From NCBI GenBank assembly GCA_963728895.1, contig CAVSLM010000008.1, positions 1 to 64,000 on the forward strand: a stretch of 64,000 bases of DNA, given 5' to 3'. This document shows, in pieces, positions 27,842 through 35,990 of this stretch. The DNA is from CAVSLM01 sp963728895 (GTDB taxonomy: Bacteria; Pseudomonadota; Gammaproteobacteria; JBBQDK01). The notes beneath the pieces were generated by a model that searched no databases, was not told the DNA's origin, and saw nothing but the letters and a program-made list of their open reading frames with translations. Position 1 is the stretch's first letter. Each line of letters starts with the position of its first letter. The position numbers were made by a program, and so were the translations under genes.

Positions 27842-29695
27842 ATGCAGCCACAACTTGCCACAGCACGCCAACCTGAGTTGTTCGTTCGACACCGCGGACC
27901 GGTGACCTGCGTAGCGGGGATTCCAAACCGCAATGCGGCCGTTACGTCCGGTTATGACGGCGCGGTCGGGTATGCGGACCTCGCAGCGGGTACCCTTGAG
28001 CTGATGGGGTATCACGATCACCTCGTCAACAAGATCACCGTCAACAAGGCAGGCACCAAGGTCGCCTCGTGTTCCTCGGATTACACGATCTATATCTGGG
28101 ATCTGGCCACGAGGCAGATGGAGCGCATACTTAAAGGCCATAGCGATGATGTAGAGGACTTCGTCTTTGTCGACGACAGCCGCGGTGTCTCCGTATCGCG
28201 CGACTGGCGGACCATAGTATGGAATCTTGTCACCGGTGCCGCCATACATATCATCGAGGGACACGACAAGGATGTGCTGTCTGTGGCTGTCGACAACAGC
28301 CGAATCTACACATCGGGTGACGACATGACCCTGCGGGTCTGGGACCTGGAAACGGGCAAGCCGATCCGCATGTGGGGACCATTCGAGGACGAGACGGACA
28401 GCTGTGCGATAGACCCCGACCGCGGCCGTGCAATACTCGGCTGCGACGACGGTGTCGTGCGGGTTTTCGATATCGAATCCGGAGAACCGGTGGCGGAAAT
28501 AGAGGCGCATGCGTCGGGCATCAAGCGGGTTACAGCATCTCCGGTCAGCGGCGACATCCTGTCCGCAGCTTACGATCAGCACATCCTGGTGTGGGACGCA
28601 AAGGACATGACGCTGAAATTGGAGCTTGAATTCCGGCCTTCGATCTGGGAACGCTCTTTCAACTGGACAGCGGACGGCGCACGAATTCTTGCTGGAACCT
28701 TCGACGGCACCGTGCTGGTCTGGGACGCTGCCAGCGGGAAATGCCTCGGCGAGGTCGGTGATCGGGGCGAGGGAAATGCCTGTTTCAATGATGTGAGTGG
28801 AACCGCAAACGGTGACATTCTGACGGTGAGCGACGATGGTTTGCTGCGTCTGGGTCGACTGACGCCTGCAGAGGCGACATGGGTTTCGGAAGTCGAGCCA
28901 AGGTCCGGCCGAATACTCGCCAACGCGATCACCATTGACGCGCAATACCGAATGGCGGTGAGTGGGGCCCACAACCAGGTGCTGCACCTGTTCGACTTTG
29001 ATGGCCGGAACCTCGCTGGGGAGATCGAGGTGCCGCTCGGAGAGGGACCCATTAACTGCGTGCGAATCTCCCACCATGCTGGTTATGAGCGGCAGAGTTT
29101 TGTCGCCTGCTACAGCGGTGCCATCGTGCGCGTCGGCCGGCAGGGTGAAATCCTGGGAAAATTCGCCGGCAATGACGGGGCGGTCAAGGCAGTCCGGCTG
29201 CACCCGACGGAGAAGATCGGTGTCAGCTGCAGTGCCGACAATACCCTGCATTCGTGGGATTTTGACGGGAAACGCTTGCATACCTTCCTTGGACACATGG
29301 CGATTGTCGACGACGTGGATATCGATCCGACCGGCACGCTGATTGCCAGTGTTTCGAGGGACTTCACGATGAAGGTCTACCGTCTGGATGACGCCAGCAT
29401 GGTCGGGTCGTATTCCCTCGGCCGCCGCTCACCCAAGGCGGTATGTTTTGTGGACAAGGATACGGTCATCGTCACGAACTACTGGGGCTCGCTGCTGCGT
29501 TTCGATCTGACCAGTGGCGATACGCTGGTTCGCCATATTGCCAAGAACGGCATCAGTGCGTTGTCCCGTTGCGGTGATTACCTGGTGGCATCGTCGTATG
29601 ACGGTGCACTGTACCTGGTGGACCCGGCAACACTGGAGCCGGTCAATACGCTGCGCAGCATGACCCAGCGTCTTGTGCCGAGTGCCCTGATCTGA
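27842..29695 (+). CDS. WD40 beta-propeller protein resembling ToxC of toxoflavin clusters
   Basis: A 617-residue protein made almost entirely of WD40 repeats (YTIYIWDL, RTIVWNLVTG, MTLRVWDLETG, ILVWDAKD, TVLVWDAASG, TLHSWDFDG), enough for two seven-bladed propellers. The N-terminal sequence (RHRGPVTCVAG, SGYDGAVGYAD, GYHDHLVNKI, SCSSDYTIYIWDL, LKGHSDDVEDF) resembles from memory the ToxC proteins of toxoflavin (azapteridine) clusters, whose role is undefined. ATG 27842 has a GAGGT ribosome-binding site. There is no signal peptide. The GTP cyclohydrolase II and RibD-reductase genes nearby support the comparison. The WD40 assignment is safe; orthology to ToxC needs a search. Confidence 0.7.
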   Translation: MQPQLATARQPELFVRHRGPVTCVAGIPNRNAAVTSGYDGAVGYADLAAGTLELMGYHDHLVNKITVNKAGTKVASCSSDYTIYIWDLATRQMERILKGHSDDVEDFVFVDDSRGVSVSRDWRTIVWNLVTGAAIHIIEGHDKDVLSVAVDNSRIYTSGDDMTLRVWDLETGKPIRMWGPFEDETDSCAIDPDRGRAILGCDDGVVRVFDIESGEPVAEIEAHASGIKRVTASPVSGDILSAAYDQHILVWDAKDMTLKLELEFRPSIWERSFNWTADGARILAGTFDGTVLVWDAASGKCLGEVGDRGEGNACFNDVSGTANGDILTVSDDGLLRLGRLTPAEATWVSEVEPRSGRILANAITIDAQYRMAVSGAHNQVLHLFDFDGRNLAGEIEVPLGEGPINCVRISHHAGYERQSFVACYSGAIVRVGRQGEILGKFAGNDGAVKAVRLHPTEKIGVSCSADNTLHSWDFDGKRLHTFLGHMAIVDDVDIDPTGTLIASVSRDFTMKVYRLDDASMVGSYSLGRRSPKAVCFVDKDTVIVTNYWGSLLRFDLTSGDTLVRHIAKNGISALSRCGDYLVASSYDGALYLVDPATLEPVNTLRSMTQRLVPSALI

Positions 29696-29749
29696 GTTTG
29701 GTACCCGGAATCGGGGTTGCCGGGGTGCAGCAGGCGATATCAGTAGCCC

Positions 29750-30493
29750 ATGTCCACAGGTACAAGGTTCGTTATATTGGCGGCGCCGAGAACGGGGAGC
29801 AACCTGCTGTGTACCCTGCTCAATTCGCACCCGGAAGTGCTATGCCATCATGAGCTGTTCAATCCCAACGGGATCTTTTATGCGCTCGAGTATCGTGATG
29901 GTTCGATGGATCTCGGCAGCATGGAAGCGCGAGACCGGGAGCCGTTGGCGTTCTTGCAGCGTGTCTGGGAGCACCGTCTAGGCGCATCCTGCGTCGGTTT
30001 CAAGATGACGCGGGGACAGAGCGATGCCGTCCTGCAGGCACTGATCGGCGATCCTGAAACACTGAAGATTTTACTGTACCGCCGGAATCGGCTGAAGACC
30101 TTTGTCTCGGAGCAGCTTGCCAGGCAAACGGATCGATGGGAGGTCTACGCACGGGATCAACTTGTGACCGGTACGCCCAGGCTGCACATCGATGTCGAGT
30201 CGTTCCGGGCGCACTGCGATCTAAACGCAGGCTTCTATCAGAACATCAAGCACGCTTTGCAATCCGGGCGGCAGCGCTGGATCGAAGTAGCCTATGAGAA
30301 CCTTCTCACCGGATCGGAGCACGTCCGCCTGCTCGAGTTCCTGGGCGTCGGAGCGACCCGGACGAAGCTCATGCAGTCCAGCATCAAGCAGAATGACACG
30401 GATCTGCGTACCCACATCGAAAATTTCCAGGAGCTCGAACTGGCACTTGAAGGCAGTGGATACCTGGAGGAGCTGTACGACTGCAAGAACTAG
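29750..30493 (+). CDS. Stf0-type sulfotransferase
   Basis: A 247-residue protein with the PAPS 5'-phosphosulfate loop APRTGSNLLCTLLNSHP near the N-terminus and a 3'-phosphate-binding segment LKILLYRRNRLKTFVS. The layout fits the Stf0 group, whose founder sulfates trehalose. There are no membrane segments. It starts 54 bases after the WD40 gene on the same strand and is probably co-transcribed. Together with the sulfotransferase at 26626 it gives the locus two PAPS-dependent enzymes. The acceptor is unknown. Confidence 0.8.
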   Translation: MSTGTRFVILAAPRTGSNLLCTLLNSHPEVLCHHELFNPNGIFYALEYRDGSMDLGSMEARDREPLAFLQRVWEHRLGASCVGFKMTRGQSDAVLQALIGDPETLKILLYRRNRLKTFVSEQLARQTDRWEVYARDQLVTGTPRLHIDVESFRAHCDLNAGFYQNIKHALQSGRQRWIEVAYENLLTGSEHVRLLEFLGVGATRTKLMQSSIKQNDTDLRTHIENFQELELALEGSGYLEELYDCKN

Positions 30494-30573
30494 ACGGGCT
30501 CTGATGGCGGTGCGTCTTCGAGGGCGCCTGCAGCTATCTCGGCCCGCCCTGAATTGGAACCTGCGAGAAACCC

Positions 30574-31296
30574 ATGCCAACGAATACATTGCTAAATAAA
30601 GACTTCATTACCTCGATGCTGACAGCCGATGATCCTTGGAGCACCAGCCATGGTTCTGATAACGGTTCGGAGGACCTTGGTGCAGGGCTGCTGTATTACG
30701 CGCTTCCTTACGCCATCAAGGCGCGCACCTGCGTCTGTCTGGGATCCGGTGGCGGATTTGTCCCCCGTCTCATGCGCCAGGCGCAGCGGGATCTGAACAT
30801 TTCAGGCGCACGCACCTTTCTGGTTGACGGGGCGCAGAACGTGTCGAAAGATCGCAAGGCCATATGGGGCTCCCCCTACTGGCTGAATGATAGTTCGACG
30901 TTTCGCGATAATTATCCGGATGTCGAGATCGTGCTTAAGCTTACCGAGGACGCGTTCAACGAAGTATTTGTGCCGAACAAGATCAGCATCGATTACCTGC
31001 ACATCGATGCTGATCATCACTATGACGGGGCCAAGCGGGACTGGGATCTGTATCGTATCCTTGTGCCCAACACTGGTGTGATCACATTGCACGATACCGC
31101 AAATTACCGTGAACCTTGCGGTGTGCCACAGTTGGTGGATGAGATCAGAAAGAGCGGCGAGTACGAAATCGTGAACTTCCCGCTGGCCTATGGTACGGCT
31201 ATTGCCAGAAAGATTCTTGGCGTCGAAGAAAACATGGCTATTTCAAAAGCAACTCGATCTTCCTCTCCGAGCCCTGGGCGAAAGAAGCAAGCTTGA
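30574..31296 (+). CDS. Class I methyltransferase-like protein (Methyltransf_24 type)
   Basis: A 240-residue Rossmann-fold protein with a SAM loop VCLGSGGGFVPRLM, an acidic end of strand 2 (TFLVDGAQN) and the metal-binding style IDYLHIDADHHYDGAKRDWDLY of the caffeoyl-CoA/Methyltransf_24 and cephalosporin-hydroxylase-like group, followed by VITLHDTANYR. It may O-methylate a catechol-like or sugar hydroxyl, with Asp, Asp and His holding a divalent metal. It is the third gene of the WD40 operon, 80 bases after the sulfotransferase. Confidence 0.7.
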   Translation: MPTNTLLNKDFITSMLTADDPWSTSHGSDNGSEDLGAGLLYYALPYAIKARTCVCLGSGGGFVPRLMRQAQRDLNISGARTFLVDGAQNVSKDRKAIWGSPYWLNDSSTFRDNYPDVEIVLKLTEDAFNEVFVPNKISIDYLHIDADHHYDGAKRDWDLYRILVPNTGVITLHDTANYREPCGVPQLVDEIRKSGEYEIVNFPLAYGTAIARKILGVEENMAISKATRSSSPSPGRKKQA

Positions 31297-31311
31297 ACGG
31301 CTGAACTGGGT

Positions 31312-31992
31312 GTGTGCGAGGAGAGCAGTGCAGTACCAATGAGCCGCAATGGGTTAGATTGTGCGATTACTGGCGACGTACGAGGGTGTTCTGTAAGCGC
31401 AACCTCAGCTGCGGTATCTCAGAGGCGTAGTATTGTGACTTTCAGCAGGCAGTCTATCGATGCGTTGAAATCGTCGCGGCGAATTCTGGTGCTCGGACCC
31501 TGTGGTGCCGGCAAGACCTTCTTCAGTCGGCAGTTAAGTCAAGTGCTTGGATTGCCGGCGCTACATCTCGATGCAAGGTTCTGGCGTCCAGGCCAGGTCA
31601 GTACACCGCAACCGGAATGGCGCGAAGTGGTGAGCTCTCTGATCAAGCAGGAAAGCTGGATCATGGACGGAACATATGAGTCAACCCTGGACCTGAGGAT
31701 ACCGGCAGCCGACGCGATCATCATCATAAGACGCCCGCGCCTGTCCTGCCTTTGGGGGGTGCTTCGCAGGAGCCTGACGTATCGAAATAAAACGCGGCCT
31801 GATGCTCCAGCAGGTTACCCTGTCGACTTCGCGTATTTGCGCTATCTATGGAGGTATCCGGTGCGAACGGATCGTCTCGTTCGTAAGCTGATCGAAAAGC
31901 ACGGTCCGCAGATACCTGTTATCAAACTCGAAAAGCGCGAGAATATCGACAGGCTTTTAGCTGCCCTGCAGGCTGCGGCGCCTGCCAGCTAA
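31312..31992 (+). CDS. P-loop NTPase of the adenylate-kinase/topology-modulation type
   Basis: The core is a small P-loop kinase fold with Walker A LGPCGAGKTFFSRQL, LHLDARFWRPG, the segment WIMDGTYESTLDLRIPAADAIIII and a basic lid (RRSLTYRNKTR). This group is annotated FlaR or topology modulation protein, and its substrates are unknown. The start is uncertain: GTG 31312, ATG 31339 (GAGGAGAG 14 bases upstream) or GTG 31435, the last matching the usual family length. The gene is 15 bases after the methyltransferase. If part of the pathway it could be a kinase for a nucleoside-like or sugar intermediate. Confidence 0.65.
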   Translation: MCEESSAVPMSRNGLDCAITGDVRGCSVSATSAAVSQRRSIVTFSRQSIDALKSSRRILVLGPCGAGKTFFSRQLSQVLGLPALHLDARFWRPGQVSTPQPEWREVVSSLIKQESWIMDGTYESTLDLRIPAADAIIIIRRPRLSCLWGVLRRSLTYRNKTRPDAPAGYPVDFAYLRYLWRYPVRTDRLVRKLIEKHGPQIPVIKLEKRENIDRLLAALQAAAPAS

Positions 31993-32027
31993 AGGGTGTT
32001 GCTGCCCGATCTGCCGCCTGTGCCAGC

Positions 32028-32045
32028 GCCGGGGTATGCCCCGGC
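32028..32045. terminator. GC-rich hairpin between convergent genes
   Basis: A perfect seven-base-pair stem GCCGGGG/CCCCGGC with loop TATG lies in the gap between the convergent kinase-like gene and the 505-residue gene. No T-run follows, so it is at best a weak bidirectional terminator. Confidence 0.35.
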
Positions 32046-32131
32046 CCATTACCTGATGCGACAGCCTTTCTGTATGCTGGAAGTCAGAACATCAGGTGGC
32101 CTGCTGCGACGGACTTTCAGATTCACATTCC

Positions 32132-33649
32132 TTAGAGTCTAATTTCGTGTTTGAACAATCTGCGTGGCTTTAGGCAGTTGTCACCATCGATCAGGTAACG
32201 TTCCAGGTATTCCCCGGCGCGGATATGATTGACATTGATATTGTTGTAGTCCGATCCATAGAGGTAAATGCCCGGGTTGCGATCGGCCAGCTTTACCAGC
32301 CAGTCATCATAAATCGCTTTGCGTTCCTCGGCGGTATACAGCCAGTTACTGTATATCGTAAAGAATGCGTTGCTCCACCAGATCGCTGAATTGGCCTGAT
32401 CATCAATGGCGGCAAGCAAGCTGGTTTGATCCTTGAAAAGGTTGCAGAGTACGTATTCGTGCCGCAGCGTTCGGTACGCCTTCCAGTGTTCCTTGATGAC
32501 CGATTCTCCACCCCACTTCTCGATCTCATCCAACCACAATTGCCGCAGGTCATCCCAGTTGATCTCGTCCGGGCCAAGGTTGGCCCAAAGCTGGTAAAAA
32601 ACCTCGGATGAAGGGAACTTTGTCATCAAGTAACGGACGAATCGCGGAAAATCCTCGCCGTCCCATTCAGCAACGATAATTTTCCTGATCTCCAGCGCTG
32701 TCTTGCTGTAGTCGTAAAACACCATGCGGCTGGTTTCGTCAAACCCGAGCGAGTGCAGAATCATATTGGGCTTGAAGCCGGCGGCAACGGAGTAGAGCGA
32801 GCCGATGGGAGGAGTGAAATTGTCGGGGCGCTCCACAACATCCCGGTAGGATTCCAGGTTGAAAAGAAACACGCCTTTTCTGGATTCCTTCACCTGCGAG
32901 CCGATTGAGTTCAGAAACTGTCGCTGCCCGTATGAAAGTTCAGGATGCGGTTCGGCTCTGGAGTAATCCGGCAACTCGGTGTCGAGATATCCGGCAAAAA
33001 CCCGCATTTTCTGCGGGGCTGGATCAAACAAGTTTATGCGGCTGCCATCGAGGGACTTGTTGAAATTCAATACAGCAAGCCCGCCGTGCAGACTGGTATT
33101 GATGAAATTCCATCCCGCCCGCTGTGGTATCACACTTGCTGCTTTCTGTGTGGGCTCAAGCGAGCGAAACCGCCCATCATCAGCATCAGATTCCATGATG
33201 ACGCGCGGGGCTACTACTTCGGTGGGTGTTTTGCGGGGCTGGCCGAAAGCCGGTCGTCCTAGTGCCGCATAGTGCTGCACATTCACCAGCAGGCAGTCTT
33301 CGGCCAGGCCAAACCAGCCTCCCTCGATTTGGAGAATCGTACCTGCTACGAAGAAATCACGGCTCTCGATCCATCGTCTCAGCGCGGTCTGAAAATCAAC
33401 CTGCTCCCAGTGCTTGGGAATCCAGGTTTCGCCGATGACGTGCCCATAGGACTGGACGAGACAGTAGCTGTAGCCCGACTTGAGGGCCTCCTGCAACAGC
33501 CCGTCCAATGAATCGCTTTCCAGAATGTCATCGTGGTATCCAAACCGCGACCATGCAAGGGTGAAGTTACGCAGCTTTTCGGCCAGCCTCGGCTCCGGAA
33601 TCTTGCCGGACGTATCCAGCAAACCGAATACGACACCATCGACGTACAT
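32132..33649 (-). CDS. Unrecognised 505-residue protein of the ribA operon
   Basis: I do not recognise this family. The protein is soluble, 505 residues, rich in aromatic residues. Its first half looks alpha/beta (YSYCLVQSYGHVIGETWIP, FVAGTILQIEGGWFGLAEDC); the middle has PNMILHSLGFDETSRMVF followed by YDYSKTALEIRKII and AEWDGEDFPRFV, which could be a Rossmann-like core; the end is helical. No SAM, PLP, flavin or P-loop motif is evident. It starts 23 bases after the RibD-reductase gene, so it is probably made with RibA and the reductase and is a prime candidate for a pathway-specific step. Confidence 0.7.
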   Translation of the reverse strand: MYVDGVVFGLLDTSGKIPEPRLAEKLRNFTLAWSRFGYHDDILESDSLDGLLQEALKSGYSYCLVQSYGHVIGETWIPKHWEQVDFQTALRRWIESRDFFVAGTILQIEGGWFGLAEDCLLVNVQHYAALGRPAFGQPRKTPTEVVAPRVIMESDADDGRFRSLEPTQKAASVIPQRAGWNFINTSLHGGLAVLNFNKSLDGSRINLFDPAPQKMRVFAGYLDTELPDYSRAEPHPELSYGQRQFLNSIGSQVKESRKGVFLFNLESYRDVVERPDNFTPPIGSLYSVAAGFKPNMILHSLGFDETSRMVFYDYSKTALEIRKIIVAEWDGEDFPRFVRYLMTKFPSSEVFYQLWANLGPDEINWDDLRQLWLDEIEKWGGESVIKEHWKAYRTLRHEYVLCNLFKDQTSLLAAIDDQANSAIWWSNAFFTIYSNWLYTAEERKAIYDDWLVKLADRNPGIYLYGSDYNNINVNHIRAGEYLERYLIDGDNCLKPRRLFKHEIRL

Positions 33650-33672
33650 TGAATTCGAGAAAGTGTCAGTCT

Positions 33673-34509
33673 TTAGTCTTTAGCGGTCGATCTTATCGAG
33701 CCGGTAGGCGCCAGGTTCCCCCATACCACCACGTCTTCTCCGAGCTGCTCAAACGTGACATCGGTCAGGCATGGTGTTGATAGTGAGCCTACACAATTCA
33801 ATTCCGCAACTGCACGCACACCGTTTTGCCCGAAGAACTTCGGCGCGATGGTAAGTACCAACTGGTCCCCCAGACAGTGAGCCAGAACACTGGAAATAAC
33901 TTTCGAACCGCCTTCGATCATCAGCGATTTCACCCCTTGCTTACGCAACCAGCAGAATAAGTCCGTCAGCCGTATGCCGCCGCCGGGTGCCTGGGGCAGG
34001 CGCACAACCCGTGCGCCTGCCTCGACCAGCCTCAATTCACGTTCGCGGCTGGCCTCCGGCAAGGTGGCGATGATCGCCTGTCGTCTGGTCTGCTGCAGGA
34101 GTTTGGCTGTTGGTGGCGTTCTTAGCCACGAATCAAGAACCACCGGTATGGGATCTTCACCATCTGCAAGGCGAACAGTCAATCGGGGGTCGTCCACAAG
34201 AACGGTATTGATACCGACCAGAATGGCGTCGTGCATGGCGCGCAACTGGTGTGTCATCAACATGGACTGGTCGCCACTGATTGCGGTTGAGGAACCTTTA
34301 GAGGCGGTAATGTAGCCATCGAGACTTTGCGCGAATGCCAACGTTACCGCCGGGCGTGGAACCGCACCGTTCTTTTTCGCTATCCTCGTAAGTGTCGCTC
34401 TGACTGTCCGGACAACAGCAGACTCACCGAATGGTCCGCCTCGCAGCCCGGCTTCCCGCTTGGGTGCATTGCTGAACATACCCGTATTTGAGTAGACCGG
34501 ACTGGTCAA
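33673..34509 (-). CDS. RibD C-terminal domain-type reductase, without the deaminase domain
   Basis: A 278-residue protein containing only the reductase half of RibD: RPAVTLAFAQSLDGYIT, MHDAILVGINTVLVDDPRLT, the NADPH-region residues PIPVVLDSWLRT and KSLMIEGGSKVISS. The zinc-dependent deaminase motifs of bifunctional RibD are absent. In the riboflavin pathway this domain reduces the ribosyl side chain of the aminopyrimidine phosphate to ribityl. The TTG start at 34509 overlaps the ribA stop; an in-frame ATG lies at 34479. The overlap implies translational coupling with ribA. It may serve a specialised pathway or be an extra riboflavin enzyme. Confidence 0.82.
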   Translation of the reverse strand: MTSPVYSNTGMFSNAPKREAGLRGGPFGESAVVRTVRATLTRIAKKNGAVPRPAVTLAFAQSLDGYITASKGSSTAISGDQSMLMTHQLRAMHDAILVGINTVLVDDPRLTVRLADGEDPIPVVLDSWLRTPPTAKLLQQTRRQAIIATLPEASRERELRLVEAGARVVRLPQAPGGGIRLTDLFCWLRKQGVKSLMIEGGSKVISSVLAHCLGDQLVLTIAPKFFGQNGVRAVAELNCVGSLSTPCLTDVTFEQLGEDVVVWGNLAPTGSIRSTAKD

Positions 34510-35174
34510 AACAGGTGATTCAACTTGTCACCCTTGATCTTGAGATAATGCCTGTTGTGATCGTTGGGTTCTATCAGAATGGGAATCCTGCTGCTGATTT
34601 CGATACCGTACTGTCGCAATGCATCGAGTTTGCGCGGGTTGTTTGTCATGAGGTTGATGGAACCTATGCCGAGGTGGTGCAAGATCTCGGCAGCAATCCC
34701 GTAGGTTCGCGTGTCGCTGGGGAAGCCGAGTTCGTGATTGGCTTCGACCGTATCCAGCCCGGAATCCTGGAGAGCGTAGGCGCGAATCTTGTTGAACAGA
34801 CCAATACCACGGCCCTCTTGGCGAAGATAGATCACCATTCCGATTCCAAAGGCCTCGATGTGGTCCAGTGCCCACTCGAGCTGCTCATCGCAGTCACACC
34901 GCATGGACTCGAATACCTCACCAGTCAGGCATTCGGAATGCACCCGCACATCCAGAATGTCTGCGTTCTCGATCGCTCCCTTGTAGATGATTACGTGTTC
35001 GGTGCCAGATGACTCCTTGACGACCCGCACAAGGAAGTTTCCATGGCTGGTTGGCAGTTTGGCGACTTCGGAAAATGTGATTTGACTGGTCTGAAGTTCG
35101 CGTTGTTTCAGCGGGATCGCTTCGATTTCTGGTACGGCATCTGTAGTAATGATACTTTCATGCCTTGTATACAT
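34506..35174 (-). CDS. ribA: GTP cyclohydrolase II
   Basis: A 222-residue stand-alone GTP cyclohydrolase II that opens GTP to 2,5-diamino-6-ribosylamino-pyrimidinone phosphate, formate and pyrophosphate. The zinc ligands are Cys82, Cys93 and Cys95 (VHSECLTGEVF and MRCDCDEQ). Catalytic motifs are LRQEGRGIGL and DTRTYGIAAEIL, and NNPRKLDAL follows. ATG 35174 is set by a strong AGGAGGAG ribosome-binding site. An N-terminal extension of about 28 residues precedes the usual start of the fold. No DHBP synthase domain is fused. It leads an operon with the RibD-type reductase and the 505-residue protein, not a full rib operon. Confidence 0.92.
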   Translation of the reverse strand: MYTRHESIITTDAVPEIEAIPLKQRELQTSQITFSEVAKLPTSHGNFLVRVVKESSGTEHVIIYKGAIENADILDVRVHSECLTGEVFESMRCDCDEQLEWALDHIEAFGIGMVIYLRQEGRGIGLFNKIRAYALQDSGLDTVEANHELGFPSDTRTYGIAAEILHHLGIGSINLMTNNPRKLDALRQYGIEISSRIPILIEPNDHNRHYLKIKGDKLNHLF

Positions 35175-35264
35175 AAGTAACTCCTCCTGACCGAGCATTC
35201 ATCTACGTGAGCTTATTGTGAAAACCCAGGTGCCCGCAGTTAAAAACGATGCCCGGTCCTCCCC

Positions 35265-35311
35265 AAAAAACAGGCATGCGCAGTTAATGTGCAAGTTTTG
35301 CACCGCGCATG
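35265..35311 (-). promoter_or_regulatory. Hairpin plus T-run in the ribA leader, possible attenuator
   Basis: Nested inverted repeats CATGCGC (35275-35281)/GCGCATG (35305-35311) and GTGCAA (35289-35294)/TTGCAC (35298-35303) lie about 100 bases before ribA. Read on the minus strand, the outer stem is followed after four bases by six T residues (complement of 35265-35270), the layout of an intrinsic terminator. No coding gene ends just upstream, so a leader attenuator is the attractive reading. It does not match the FMN riboswitch as I know it. Confidence 0.5.
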
Positions 35312-35795
35312 AAAAACGTCGTAAATACAGTAGGATGAATGGCGGGCCAGCGGGAGAAAGTGATCCGTCTGTAAAAAATGCCAACAATCAATCCATGGGC
35401 GACCGGCCCAAAATGCCATTAGGAAAATGGGAAAATATAAATACTTTCTATGTTACAAAGACGTGAACGGATTACTACAGGTTCACACATTCCTGGCATG
35501 TGTAAAATTGTTCGACAGCCCTTGATGTGGAGATGAAGCGTGTCTGCTCAAATGCCGGGCTCCCTTACCGCGCGCCGCTCAGAGCGAACCGGGGTGATGG
35601 CCAGCGTTCGAGGACATTACGGGACCACCCAGGAAACCTGTGACCGTATCTGGACTCGGAAGTCGTCTGGAGACGACTTTCCTCCGGCGGTCATCACTGG
35701 ATGGCGCTGGGTGTTGCCGTCAATGTGGCGAGTGACTGGCCAACAGCCCCGATGCGGGGCAGGGATGGAGCGCTGACGCCGCGGACGGTCGGAAC
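35312..35795. other. A/T-rich ribA upstream region and decayed sequence
   Basis: The left half is visibly A/T-richer than its surroundings and should hold the ribA promoter, which I could not assign firmly. The right half has open frames without recognisable motifs and leads into the group II intron fragment. Confidence 0.35.
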
Positions 35796-35945
35796 GCCCA
35801 GGGCAACCAACTGTCTCCCGTGCTGGTCAGTCTATCTCTGCATCATGCTCTGGACCGCTGGTTGTCGGTTCACCACTCTGACATCCACTTCTGTCACTAC
35901 GCTGACGACGGTATCTTGCACTGTCATCAAAAGCGAGGCCGAGGG
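35796..35945 (+). pseudogene. Fragment of a group II intron reverse transcriptase
   Basis: About 50 codons read as the reverse-transcriptase core of bacterial group II intron proteins: AQGNQLSPVLVSL (the PQGxxxSP region), LHHALDRWL and the catalytic FCHYADDGILHC. The rest of the protein and any intron RNA domains are missing or decayed. The fragment runs up to an inverted IS3-like piece. Confidence 0.65.
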
Positions 35946-35990
35946 GGATGCTGCGCGAGCAGCCCAGGCGCTCTTGGCCGCTTCGTCCAT

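Noticed and set aside
27794..29296. 500-codon minus-strand frame opposite the WD40 gene
   Set aside because: It is a shadow of the WD40 gene; the translation has no family motifs, whereas the plus frame has regular WD repeats.
35175..35330. FMN riboswitch before ribA
   Set aside because: The leader has a hairpin with a T-run but I could not find the conserved core segments of the FMN element.
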